DNA of 64,000 nt. It comes from Kumtagia sp964244725 (GTDB lineage: Bacteria > Pseudomonadota > Alphaproteobacteria > Rhizobiales > Rhizobiaceae). The notes beneath the pieces are model-generated. The model was not told the DNA's origin. It ran no database searches and was given only the letters and a program-made list of their open reading frames with translations. Shown here piece after piece: positions 50,001 to 53,493 of this stretch. The position numbers and the translations under genes are program-made. The first letter of the stretch is position 1. Every line of letters starts with the position of its first letter. The DNA lies in NCBI GenBank assembly GCA_964244725.1, contig CAXTJQ010000016.1, forward strand, positions 34,835 through 98,834, given 5' to 3'.

Positions 50001-51233
50001 GTGCATGGCCGCATCACGACCTTCGACCCTCTGACCGGAAAGGGAATCTACGTCCCCAACGCCGACTTCAACGGCGCGGATAGCTTCGCGCTGCTCGTCG
50101 ATGACGGCAAGCTCGGACGCACGGCGGCCACGGCCAATGTTGCGGTGACTCCAGTCAACGACAAGCCGGTCGCCGACCAGCAGTCTCTCGCCGCCGTCGC
50201 TGGCGAGGCAACGCTGTTCGTGCTGACAGGGCGTGATGTCGAAACAAGCAGCCCCGCTCTCGTCCTCCGGATCGTTCGGGCGCCAACGCACGGCACGCTC
50301 ACGGTTTCCGGGCAAAATGTCGTAACATACACTGCGTCATCGTCCTACGAAGGCGCGGACAGCTTCACCTTCGCGTGGGTCGATCGCGGCGATCCCGACG
50401 GGGCCGGAACGGCCGCCACCGGCGATGCGGCCACGGTCGACATAGCCGTGAGACGCAATCGCGCGCCTGTGCCTGCGGCGGATGTCGTCTCGACTGCAAA
50501 GAACCGGGTTGCCGTCATCTCCTTCGACGCGCTGCTGGCGAACGACTTCGATCCCGATGCCGATCTCGTGCGCATCGTCTCGTTGTCGTCGGCCAGCAAC
50601 GGGATCGTAGCGATCGATCAGGCGAACCGAGTGGTCCGCTTCACGCCGAGCCAGGATTTCGTCGGCAACGCCGGCTTCATCTACACGGCGTCCGATGGCC
50701 GGCTGACAGCGACGGCTGCGGTCACGGTCAAGGTCGCCGCCGCGCAAGGCGCGCCAACGGCAGAACAAGTCTCGAAGATCGCCTCGGACACCGCGGCGAC
50801 GGCGCCGGAGCTTCCCGAAATCGCAGAGACGCTGCCCAATGACGAGACCATAATTACGGCGTTTGAAGACTCCGCCGCTGTCGAGATCAGCCAGCCCCAC
50901 TCGACTGCCCGGTCTCACCCGGTCTCGACACTTGCCTTCGGGCCGGCGGCCGCGGACGAGGCGGCAGGCCTCGCCCTGATGTTAGGTATGGTGAGCCTGC
51001 GATGCGAAACCACCAAGCGTCGCGCTTCTAAAACAAAGACCTGGTGGAAGCGCGCCTCGGAGCGTTCCGCCGTGCTGCTTTGCGATCCCTCGACCGGCTT
51101 CTTGAGCGAGATCGATTCGGAAGGTCGTGTCCGCCTCCATGTCGACTCCGATGTCCCCAGTCAGACTGATCCGTTCGACATCCCGCATGCCGGCGTCTTC
51201 GTTCTCGATCAACTTGCCTTGACACATCCGTGA
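26007..51233 (+). CDS. Giant LEPRxLL surface/secreted protein with RTX, LamG, malectin-like and cadherin-like domains
   Basis: A single open frame of 8,408 codons. Near the N-terminus EPMEPRILLSAD (residues 44-55) matches the LEPRxLL motif; no ordinary signal peptide precedes it. Rough layout by residue: 60-2510, beta-rich region with recurring LPLxGK-like helices; 2572-3375, dense RTX nonapeptides (GGxGxDxLxG) that bind calcium; 3425-3820, propeller-like repeats; 3951-4170, LamG; 4175-4518, right-handed beta helix; 4524-4695, carbohydrate-binding-like; about 4700-7620, four Ig/beta-helix modules, two with malectin-like inserts; 7625-7825, FYG-containing beta domain; 7832-7953, SbsA-like Ig; 7958-8245, three cadherin-like repeats; 8320-8347, hydrophobic stretch then a basic run. 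It probably acts as a giant adhesin or surface polymer. The ATG at 26007 has only a weak ribosome site. Confidence 0.9.
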   Translation: MGDIGRLRCRRLQSSTAIPARTTAGLSRSERSFGLDPSGPLYVEPMEPRILLSADLTPGLENAVTTALADLSAFLSRIDDDSAFVDRLPFVDRSLGDMLDLGGLITRAKSAVSSYFNEAGVATTDGLRMTLDSLAETTGATLSTTGTVERFALDFSRSLDATPLVLDLTNASDELSIQTDGAAKVTPGGNVSLNLIMDVDVAAASVAFKGVAFGGAVSLVSNDVDFNGSLGVLDVAVRNGAASLSAQMSGILVDPDAAGGITGVELASAPVEDMVNANLTASAHLTLPVTSQFFGVNETLNVDWSGTLDPTTVEVTLPDTSYLGKLLSFDPQSFSSLFHLGLDGQKGLFDSLSLDGFGLDLPLFDDGIGSLSNLGDKLAAFLSTATDLSSLSKLKSALEGVFGGSVSFDLGTGGTLEASIGIKSAINRDLPVLVDTRIAGAELHVEGSANIVGEIRGSLGMGIDLGSNVADLDRFYLKDDGSFVELAVRGLSPGLLNAQASVGSGVVTLVNGAIGLGAALPNGGVDVTQFATARTGFRDDRPGSAADGRITLADLVDDPGAALGPVEYSGAASFSGVLNAQYANVDIGSLPISMSWTFASSALPTVAVDEAKLARLSPNLSNLINGAGAVDAAGAAIAARLDGWLDALADKLADVHALNKKLPLVGKSMIELVDAPALLAKLSATLKAAIGPAGTRLADFATRLQPAIAQNFGAGTTGVGTPVAGAFAPASSAAANALGLPRAGNYLVYKLAIESNATLLSQQLNLDQATQFGELDATGLADIKSRVKFSMLVGIDRREGVSPSQALFIKFDDINIALDGKLSANANIALAAGIVGLKTSAADLTFGGEVRVGIGGSGASAKPVSLDDILGAASGDLLNVEILRSDMAGSITISGAKAAAGFLSAQLNIRADPLRGEAAEIEVTGANADDVDHLASLDRSDLVALIHEIAGFAAKGARATLDAFGLPFTGADVLSLADITTTFEDYLTSALRDSSGALKFATLDDFVDDLAATAGVDPAALQIAYDAEANLLSLNLDITRQISSSVAPVFDLRKDLYPNLPSFADVGLEGTLNALGTARLQFGANLSLAQLEASVFGIGAPPPDGRLTRNATFELLIGQVLTPVVVKASSTAENGSYADLVDDINRALATGLRGRGFAFDSVQVRLGARADGSAALQFYSTSNVSGQFVVVAAKGDPALIQLGLATAEQPSTQLTATGGLVRADGIVPTPARFALYADGVSLGSVSIAAVSAAGRTAASIVQEIDAALEIINRNIAVSGRSVQAVLDSDGYLRLTGAGIARLSVVAGSDASAKTSLGLAVLEISAPDVTLLGADSHFLDRIELTRLAFEATLKVQGAVTAAARLGFFSVGVSNGTVDVNANVGVNYTAGPATLTTLTDPSALLNEKFAVTSMSDALITLPITVDATTRAMFSLPASAPVTLRSTDIFDASAWTADTSQVSKLVDFDGLGGAAWTDVLRQVAEFLRKLDGESIPGLKLPLLGKRFDQLLDFVTDVGEIADAYEKNPSATLQTLEARLNAAIAIAFGEAGQGRDYIDIGYNSAERDLRITFKYTETRHETLPLSFDLGSMGLDKLASFGGIDGLFDVRGQGDISVDASADLKIVFGFETAGDGSLRSYLHSDTQIVLGLWVAGANLSMSLGGGPLTLDVRGGSIAVRSALDQTKQARITLKVAGDNEKYYFADLLLGDFSASGNPDFFDFDIDGLIDLDFPLYLGNDALDAFSFQVPDLSGFLDGLFRTRSTSGSYSLSLPDFATLFDGINLALDTDAWIAGIDLFLGNLQKLLKSPDFLGLRLPIIGDGLGDTADFIGGLRLAFKDWLSTTGGDAIKFLKIGLTEALRDLLVDRGGPGPDWRTSAGNGADGDDIRVWYRLANGVRTLWSETGTPLNPSQIKDLEFELAIGGTWHSSADLGFDVGLAGLALAVKDDATVDGDLGWTLELGFGIDRTQGFYLVGDKPDDLKLNFGFQVSPNFQAKAQFGLLQLILTENAANGVRTGITGSAVVDFADRDPSNNKVYIGAFGDFASTASFTMDLDAAVRMRAAFGIDFEKNGAGIYTERTDFPSLNGDFILDWHILDDLRTGGDIRVGLENLTLDFGSLLDNVFGSALKDAAKIVKPLQPLLDFLTKPLPIVRLSPVQIARGLGYISPSVEKFINSAAQLARWISFIDGNAGSGLKLRLGSFYFGDYDLRLAPGSGALSVPKNNDASGMAALNTILGDIRPTTSVHDQVDGTGFNTVAGFRDDGGFEFTILEHPGSILGMLFGQNVTLFRYQMPTFHFETTIRSPKIPIWPFPPIYIAFGGGVSLDIKLAFGYDTYGWTKYQESNDPRDFLAGFYIEDRPPGGARDPDEATLRVQVYAEGGASIGLLSAGVRAGIQGILHVDLNDDSPFSVKDGKVRGEEMLTLLGAGGILCVVNISGEIDFFSRIFFSLDIPLLGSKEWSQDIFPPIKLMDFSFHKCMQPPELALLRADGTLDLNIGAAAARRGAGYGGEVEKFNVRSMGSGLVLVQWGDFTKVYGGNGIAVKKITGDAGTKDDEIRFSGTFRRTDGSSMAIDVAGGSGDDLLAAPNNAVRFRGDSGNDRLFGSELADMLEGGDGFDKITALGGNDLIYTGTPTSQGVAAAGDSEIVDAGADNDQVFGSANVDVINSGDGDDLVFGGDGADVLSGGAGRDLLFGNSGDDLIFAGAGDDRLFGGGGSDSLVGGSGLDIIWGDLAGGIANATATMLYGEPDTTSPNFYGDDLIFGDTLADASGRVTAELIAPEAYIVSDRAGLPAPIDPTRIAGLAAASIAAGFDTGADDADTIAGDGGIDTIYGQGGLDKISGGSGADAISGGDGADVTAGNSGADLLIGGDGDDAMTGGDDGDAVFGDSGGDTIGAGSGDDYVDAGSGADSVTGDIGDDLIFAGSGNDHVEGGDGADTIHGQNDDDYVDGGLGSDTLFGNDGDDILLGNRDNDMILGGFGSDTIRGGFGNDQIDAGDGDDDAAGEAGDDRIVGAGGNDFLTGGAGADVILGDEGDDRIQAGTGDDNVMGGEGDDVVTADAGLDIVDGGAGNDSIDGGDDRDLLFGGDGDDVIDAGRGIGDKLLGNAGNDILRGSSDGATTDANFTDTFFFGDVIDGGAGEDTIFGYGGADLITAGAGDDRIDAGQGDDRILGGDGRDTIAGFDGNDVIYGNLEAAGGDSLGDTIDGGTGNDTISGSRGHDSIHGGFGADTIDGREGDDTIFGDYGVGDILSGGDGDDTLYGSVDGADKMSGGEGRDILYGLAGNDDLDGGAGDDIADGGAGDDVVTGGSGADLLLGAAGNDLIYGHNAAATGDTGDADILFGDFGATTAVAGSGSDKLYGGAGADQVFGEAGNDYVSPDGGPGDVFETADAPGSSRYVTPIRTADPVRIVEGRYTTEDGTAVLPQGVFPTGIWETLAGPDGASFTRPGGASTDATIASGTSGAYLAFADYRSGSYEIRVARFVNGSWTSVGQALSGGAVGVTPINARRPSIAVGADGVPVVAWTETTDAGSVIRVARYSASSNRWTALGASLGASGISGLGNVDDPRVVVGSAGPIVFWRTGNGQAATLSALRFDGQGWAPVSTAADAQAKVADGVNTDYRVAVSGYRLAVAWSVTAGGVDSVKVAFFDQTWKVLASPMATIALGLGRTITSPAIAFTGTTIFLAWGEALDGADSSAQLQIRKFASGAWLTIADPSVHPPKGGAIGVDHVMLASGGGGVTLAWVRASASGNDVTRSLLAASWNGAAFVPEALGDNDGGVAILPDDASGLALALDGVKKPFLAYTRTGENGARIGVVGTSTSATGRSFQIASGAALRTLLANTVLTTGDIVYVAPNAVIDSIVITSADAGFLLRGAAGSTVSGGVTLIGVTGVTIQNLTVLGATLLSGTTNVSVIENRFRQEVLVERGSGLLLAGNDITSNAIGLSLQSNAARVAYRDVVLANNPAGYWRLGEAAGAPTARDDSANRLNGFYRGAVGLGVAGALTRDADGATRFDGSDGRVLVADAPALNASGAMTLEAWIKPDLAIQTGATAIGKTSSAARSDGYSLFYRDGQIVFHLGDAALASVAADIATDRWSHVAATYNGSLLRVYVNGVLRASQTAIAQTAPVTAGLVFGGATAQRDDGTAWLGELDEVAIYKVALSAAEIAAHFASGTNTGASAQAGPANVVIRDNRIDATAVALNLLAKSSGSVRGNAFVSRGVGMSIEVQQDVVIAGNRISGIDIGVRYRAATILTGNDIQGARIGIEMSPAASGLRLGMVGVAGNTIHDNRLGVAANGAVTGQMLRGNATGISGAGLIGGPASGDANQFRRNGVAVSGFSGVIQGNRFQDDGVGIEAASGQSILRNIFVSESVAIQARHVDKIGIANNTTVAPSGTGIWLRDGTSNVDVVGNIFRFDTGIMVRIENDSQSGYNSDYNTLHGGAGAILVFWAKPYRDILDWRADLGRFDLHSFGTTPVNPVGAEPRFADLAGGDLRLLAPPASIRAANPAFASGDPSESIAQVRTVANLLLNPGFESGATSWTLSDQSLIYRPGSGVAPFAGNQAFGGGMDQIASATQVLDLIAAGRTAAEIDTGKLDVLIGGRVWLGDADIDLEASMTVTFRNSGGGIVGDAVKIAFSTERNGWVLAGNRRPIPVGARTATWRFDARADGSSVANVALDVAFLGIAAHGVTQSQGAIQAIAQPRPASGGLTLLSPDLYTDWEAGTPHTIRWMSSGNLVGSPVRIELWQDLAAGAQRLTVIADNAQDTGAFEWSPASSGIAAGARNLRIVVRSVAAPQVSDTMLERFAVPEAGTTYYVDDGSDAGDQYTPGAVGSNRNTGKTAAAPKPSLVNLLRTYDIAPTSTIFVDTGKYALIDPVRLSGSSNLGLGLEEGFRITGPTTPGRVAEFISANPLAEASAQLMLVDADLMRIENLMFTGGKRAIWVYDGSDDLNLTNITATRQSIEGLRVATQSPSGVLKNITVQRAAGGSGLVIEGRLKSIEGLVSRDNRDWGLLAVGSVGAISSASISGNPLGGMSLGGEFTSVIGNTIGAGDYGIWLDPTAASVIANNTVTGGRYGIYVSNRTGSSVVVGDTTLTGKGNIVSGQSEFGIELYGNGAIAGNTVRSVKGLSNAAAWGIDAGAVGDVIGNAVVDSDNGVLAGSSYGQSAVDRNLVAGNTGVGIRFTGAGSISRNTVHGNQIGLLIGESYADGALAVTNNLVYANRQTGVQLVNRQDAVIRNNTISQSVGNSIELLENSSQTLFENNIIVAAGAAAISISGQSQNGFQSRYNLFYTGSNTAVGIWQGAARKTLSDWKLATRQDAGSLSGDASFVNAKGADGIYGGGQANAWGRDDDFHLKSRYGSQKGGSLAVVLDPVTNRVAAVAGTLSNDATDSTGIDAGNPTSAIGAEPDPNGGFVDLGAYGGTAQSSRSPSVFIRVTAPDGGETLLQDSTAVISWRAAGLGPKVNIAITQDGVNFFAVANGVGNGGAYNWTIDPAKVAPGSAYRIRVSDSANANLSDLSNATFAVLARVSSYYLDDGSNTGDEYTPNAIGSDLNDGRSDLRPMRTLQALLDRYQFRPGDKILIDTGTYPLSATVVIGVDDSGTESKRFVLQGPTMSAHSATFDRGNASADGLRIDGADYVTLQNLSITGGATGFKLADGAGATGISLNSVVLSGNASSQVSIGSGNNGFSMTGGAVVGTVSASGVVVRGSTILIDGATIRNAYEGLRSFEGAFVTIRGAIIQDNIIGVVSNDAELLVNASTFSRNWFGIDWTGDQKLTVSNSRFVDHAETAITQYRGTGLIEGNTFAREGLRGKVAIDAGGVLTIRGNAITGAEIGVRNETSSSDTDIVDNRIFGNTVAGIYTDNYTTTRVSGNAIYNNGAGALLNARTTVKNNLIYLNTTGISTTSEMAIEIENNTFYQTSGRAVKVGGAFVDLRNNAFVLTNAAAFAVDLGVQPAFVSDYNLFELNAGASIANWGGLAIGTFLDWSLLSGVDRHSMGAPLRLVDLDGADNKLGVVAGVDFGADDSRFILAASAAIDAGDPNSQSWREPGGSGRIDIGATGNTKDAVVAPGKLVQITGPSGIERLTAGNSTTITWRSEEIRAQDRVLNVNFGGPSVVDPLRGIWQPDMLMRGGSFGGYPNSVTVAAGNSLLGPNAIYQDFLSTQDTAIGAKMSLAAALDDGTYRVVLHFAEWLAAGGRKFDIKLQGTRVATDLDVAVAAGGADRAYARAFNVTIVGGQGLLLDLINKTEGMPASISGIEIYRSNPAASTWTSAVDVSRDNGLTWKRIGNAIAFDANGGGRLNWTPTSVDVGSALFRVTATNGTATVFDQSDRARLIVPASNSYYVDDVSNTGDQYTPNAIGNNANSGKSATAPMASLTALLAVYDLRPGDVVYVDSGRYVLPGDLVVDSRQSGTAALPVRIVGPTVQGAAANLERLTTVTGTATINVREASNLQISGFTLKGGYDGVLVDGAINVTLDRLNIGAVGNAGIKLDGRSTGVKITSSVLGGASLTTSNSAGIVVSFETQASVAGTRISGFLNGIFASGDVSVTGSTIEGAGENGIFATNGALSVSNSVLRDNARYGIYSSTSVATISGNTFTRNKVGIRVEGLGSVIKGNDVSGSDIGINGYSASISGNVIHDNRLGLDWLGGEILGNTIRDNTGGGAQFGDSRFANNLVFGNGQFGGWVFGRGDVVNNTIIAASGVALGVAGSTQYPQRLEIRNNVIAARGASSMALRIEGAMHRDIVADYNLYSIENGAQFLDWGGGRPTYSDWQYQMGFDQHGLSAKVALRSEASGDYRLASGAAGIDAGDPRDDAQFEARPNGGRINLGFEGNTAQATPSSAAASVQILSPNGGEKLERGAATTVSWRSTGLTRLSPVLLWTAADHQIRGPENWSNWTSGFVAIERDQLDQSSALDPGNVTGVPAEVLRNFAVGAQGANAKTSFKFDVADGAYQIRLYFVEPSDVAIGQRVFDIALNGATVQSNVDIRKLAGAKNRAVGLQFDVNAAGGGGLVLDLINKVGQSILGAVEIARVDKSIVQEPTAKVEATGDNGQTWQTVAAGMKMDRYGYGQAQWIPGFQTTGATARFRVTTGAFSDLSDRTFSIANAGRDFYIDDASNVGDRYTAGAIGSDLNDGKSAATPMASLAALLRAYRLEAGDVVHVDVGSYRLWSDIVIGEDDSGSGPSVTQRVVIEGPDQGNAIFARFGAPGASAIRFEGADYVTIRGLTLQGGAYGVNFDQAGSVSEGILVTDTEISGASIAGIQVANAAVDLTVDRGSIHGSSTGGATADGIRFMDQGGGSLTVHDADITSLANGINISAAKSVVIDGSRIWHVSTDGIVIRSARDQHRITGNEVYDFGGDGIRVDSLATMIDGNRIHDGRSGTGIVGGMASNNMVYGNRIGIHSVSAFDNQVFANVTGVVLDDSADGARVERNRVYSNEIGIDALSADDVMMRGNLIYGNADFGVRMTNSLRATVVGNTISQAVGTGLALAGASGGATLRSNILASDIGKLMSVSTDSLAGFTAERDLFWRGTAGRSVIADWGGTIATTLANFRTVSGQEAKGIEADPKFIDPTGADNVLGAISATPGTGDDDNFGLQAGSAAIDSADGYLMDVRDLLGRARSDDLSTVNSGIGYGRFAETVQSSSLFMRTGTAMGWSSDTQTWVLDLPFAFTFYGKTYSSVAVSPHGALTFDGFDTGVGAKLDRFKALPTIAALWSDSIGTGTGDIFVSALTNSVTIRWAARDVVTGNAVDFAVMLNRDGSFRFDYGGGVVTDRAMVGASSGNGRSYILSASTNLTQYSGVKSTILTPRTLESYFDRGALEFGGDSSDRASPTINTVNLPPQGGRTALAFTTIDLQFSEPLDAIAARSTANYRLMYAGADGAFGTSDDRDITLAARSQAGSKLVSLDLGMPLADGNYRLFVSGSRAVIDAASNKLDGNADGVGGDDFVRAFTVDRSANHAPSLATVNLVANEDGAIAFAPAGADQDGDTVRYAVARDPVHGRITTFDPLTGKGIYVPNADFNGADSFALLVDDGKLGRTAATANVAVTPVNDKPVADQQSLAAVAGEATLFVLTGRDVETSSPALVLRIVRAPTHGTLTVSGQNVVTYTASSSYEGADSFTFAWVDRGDPDGAGTAATGDAATVDIAVRRNRAPVPAADVVSTAKNRVAVISFDALLANDFDPDADLVRIVSLSSASNGIVAIDQANRVVRFTPSQDFVGNAGFIYTASDGRLTATAAVTVKVAAAQGAPTAEQVSKIASDTAATAPELPEIAETLPNDETIITAFEDSAAVEISQPHSTARSHPVSTLAFGPAAADEAAGLALMLGMVSLRCETTKRRASKTKTWWKRASERSAVLLCDPSTGFLSEIDSEGRVRLHVDSDVPSQTDPFDIPHAGVFVLDQLALTHP
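33721..36130 (+). repeat. RTX calcium-binding repeat block inside the giant gene
   Basis: About 2.4 kb of tandem GGC-GAC-rich coding repeats encode dozens of glycine/aspartate nonapeptides of the GGxGxDxhx type, for example GGDGADVLSGGAGRDLLFG. Such repeats bind calcium and fold as beta-rolls outside the cell, a feature of proteins secreted unfolded across Gram-negative envelopes. The block is interrupted by short non-repeat segments near 34200-34440. Confidence 0.9.
40435..48880 (+). repeat. Four tandem Ig/beta-helix modules inside the giant gene
   Basis: A conserved segment (YYVDDxSNxGDxYTPxAIGxN followed by a Gly-Lys-rich linker) recurs at about 40437, 42591, 45027 and 47334. The spacings are about 2.15, 2.44 and 2.31 kb. 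Each copy is preceded by an Ig-like unit (GGExLxxGxxxxIxWRS) and followed by a right-handed beta helix that ends in an AIDAGDP-like segment. Copies 3 and 4 carry an extra malectin-like insert. The unit looks like an internally duplicated building block. Confidence 0.75.
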
Positions 51234-51272
51234 TCGCTGATGAGTGATAGTTGGAGGATGGGAGCAAAGACA

Positions 51273-51593
51273 ATGGCGGGAGACACGAAGCTCAATGGAG
51301 AGCCGGAAGTCGACACGACACAGGCGCTAAAGGTCACGCGGGTGGAGTGGGATGATAGCCGGATGGCGTCGGTATTTGCGAACGTCATCAATGTTCTTCA
51401 TACGCGCGAAGAATTCTCGATATTGTTCGGCACCAACGAGTCCTGGAACCTCACTGATCTCGAAGTCATCAAGGTCGCGTTGTCCAACCGGCTGATCCTT
51501 ACGCCATTCGCGGCGAAACGTCTCCTGAGCCTGCTTGGCCAGCATGTCTCGGACTATGAAGCTCGTTTCGGCCAGCTTGCCATCGATCGATGA
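51273..51593 (+). CDS. DUF3467-family small protein
   Basis: This protein of about 106 residues has the DUF3467 pattern: VEWDDSRMASVFANVINVLHTREEFSILFG, then LSNRLILTPFAAKRLLSLL and YEARFG near the C-terminus. No signal peptide or membrane segment is seen. An ATG at 51240 extends it by 11 residues, but the ATG at 51273 has GGGAG at a good distance. It lies between the giant gene and its presumed export genes, suggesting a cytoplasmic helper or chaperone; that is inference, as the family has no firm function. Confidence 0.78.
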   Translation: MAGDTKLNGEPEVDTTQALKVTRVEWDDSRMASVFANVINVLHTREEFSILFGTNESWNLTDLEVIKVALSNRLILTPFAAKRLLSLLGQHVSDYEARFGQLAIDR

Positions 51594-51627
51594 GCCAGCA
51601 GGCCGCCGGCATTGACCTGTGGGCCTG

Positions 51628-53493
51628 ATGGACACCGAGTTCCATGAAGGCGGTCGGGCCCACGCGTTGGAAGGCGATGCCGGATTGTGGGGCGCGCTGT
51701 CCGACTCCGTGGAATTCGACGTCTTCATGTCCGCTTGGCTGGCTATCCTGTCGCGATCGGTCGCAGGAATCCGCTTTTCCGGAGTGATCGTGCAGTCCCT
51801 GGCGGGGGAGGCGGCGCCTGCTCCAGCGCTCTGGCCTCCGGACGCCGATCCGGAAAGCAGCAAGAAGTTTTCCGAGGTCGCATCGGCGGTTACCCCCATC
51901 GTGGCGTCGAAGCTCCAGCCTGCGGTCATGCCGGCGCCGAGCGGTTTCGAGACATTCGCGGGCGTCCCGGTATTGGTCGACGGCGAGCTTTTCGCAGTCG
52001 TGGTTGTGCGCGCGGTGGTCGATGGCATGGCCGGCGCGCAGCGCCTGGTGCGTCATCTGCAGTGGGGGGCGGCGTGGCTGGAAGTCTTTGTCAGGCGCAA
52101 ATCAGGTGTCTCGGAACGCACCTTCGCCGACCGGGCGGAACGGCTCATCGATATCGTCCAGGCTGTCGTTGGCGAGGCCACGGCTCTTGCGGCCTCCCAG
52201 GCTTTGATGAGCCGACTGGTGGATGACCTCGAATTCAGTTGGGCGGCGATCGGTGTGCCGCAAAAAGGCTCCATCGCGGTCGATGCAGTCCTTCACGCCA
52301 CGCGGATCGATCGAAAGGAGCCAACCTTGCGGGCATTATCGATGGCGATGCACGAGGCCGTCGATCAGCAAGCCGCGATTTCCATTCCTGCCCTGACATG
52401 TGAGAGCGGGCGGCTGGCCTATGAAGCAGCAGAATTGTCAAAAATCAACGGCAATGCATCGATCATCATCCTTCCGGTTTTCCGTGATGAGGATCTGGTT
52501 CTGGTGTTGGCGTTGATCGGCCCATCAAGCATCGAGATTACCGAGGAGAAGCTTCATTTCGCCGATGCGGTCGCTGCGACGGCCGGTCTCGTCATCGATG
52601 ATAAGCGCAATTCCGAAATCGGCATCCTGCGACTGGCGTCCCGACGTACGCTGGCGGTGCTAGGCCGGTTCGTTTCGACGCGTCATCTCGGGTGGAAGAC
52701 CTTGGCAATCGGTGCGCTCGCAGCGTTGGCCTGGTCGAGCTTGGCAACGGGTGAAATGAGGCTTACGGCGCGAGCGTCGATCCAGGGTGAGGTCCGCCGA
52801 GTGCTCGGCGCGCCGTTCGACGGTTTCGTCAAGTCGCAGTTCGTCGTTGCGGGACAAATCGTAACCGTTGGCACCGTGCTCGCCGAGCTTGAGGATTCCG
52901 AACTGGAACTCGACCTGCTGCGCCAGATTTCGCGCCGCCGCCAGACGCAGCTCGAGCGAGACAGGGCGCTTGGCGCGCGAGACTTGGCCGCTGCCAACAT
53001 CGCTACCGCTCAATTGGCGCAGAGCGATGCTGAAATCGATCTGGCCCGCCAGAAACTGTCGCGCACCAAGGTGGTCGCCCCATTCGACGCCGTTGTCGTG
53101 AGCGGGGATCTTTCACAGGCGATCGGCAGGCCGGTGACAAGAGGCGAAACGCTATTCGAACTGGCTCCGCTCGACCGCTACCAGGTCACAGCCGTCGTGG
53201 CGGAAACCGACATCCGCTACGTGCATGAGGGCAGCACAGGGAAAATCCTGCTTCAAGCATTGCCGGATCGTCCCCTTGGCATCGTCATCACCACTGTAAC
53301 GCCAGTCGCGCGCGTGTCGGATGGGGTTAACGGGTTCGAGGTTGTCGGCCGGATCGCCGACAACGACGCGCGTGTCCGCCCCGGCATGCAGGGGATCGCG
53401 CTCGTCGACGCCGGGCGGCGGCGATTGATCGTCATCTGGACGCGTAGCCTGATCGAATGGATCAATCTGAAGGCCTGGAGCTTCGTGCCGTGA
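51628..53493 (+). CDS. GAF-like domain fused to HlyD-type membrane fusion protein
   Basis: The open frame begins with a GTG at 51619 or an ATG at 51628; both have weak ribosome sites, and I prefer the ATG (621 residues). Roughly residues 1-330 are cytoplasmic and contain a GAF-like fold (SWAAIGVPQKGSIAVDAVLHATR, then SIIILPVFRDEDLVLVLALIG and a long helix). A single transmembrane helix follows near residue 360 (LAIGALAALAWSSLA). After it comes a HlyD/lipoyl half with paired hairpins around a coiled coil (EVRRVLGAPFDGFVKSQFVVAGQIV ... SRTKVVAPFDAVVVSGDL). It should span the inner membrane and reach into the periplasm. It overlaps the next gene by at least four bases. Confidence 0.85.
   Translation: MDTEFHEGGRAHALEGDAGLWGALSDSVEFDVFMSAWLAILSRSVAGIRFSGVIVQSLAGEAAPAPALWPPDADPESSKKFSEVASAVTPIVASKLQPAVMPAPSGFETFAGVPVLVDGELFAVVVVRAVVDGMAGAQRLVRHLQWGAAWLEVFVRRKSGVSERTFADRAERLIDIVQAVVGEATALAASQALMSRLVDDLEFSWAAIGVPQKGSIAVDAVLHATRIDRKEPTLRALSMAMHEAVDQQAAISIPALTCESGRLAYEAAELSKINGNASIIILPVFRDEDLVLVLALIGPSSIEITEEKLHFADAVAATAGLVIDDKRNSEIGILRLASRRTLAVLGRFVSTRHLGWKTLAIGALAALAWSSLATGEMRLTARASIQGEVRRVLGAPFDGFVKSQFVVAGQIVTVGTVLAELEDSELELDLLRQISRRRQTQLERDRALGARDLAAANIATAQLAQSDAEIDLARQKLSRTKVVAPFDAVVVSGDLSQAIGRPVTRGETLFELAPLDRYQVTAVVAETDIRYVHEGSTGKILLQALPDRPLGIVITTVTPVARVSDGVNGFEVVGRIADNDARVRPGMQGIALVDAGRRRLIVIWTRSLIEWINLKAWSFVP

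Noticed and set aside
26007..51233. Possibility that the giant frame is a fusion artefact of several genes
   Set aside because: There is no internal stop, the domain order is typical of LEPRxLL giants, and the four internal modules are in the same frame; I therefore treat it as one gene.
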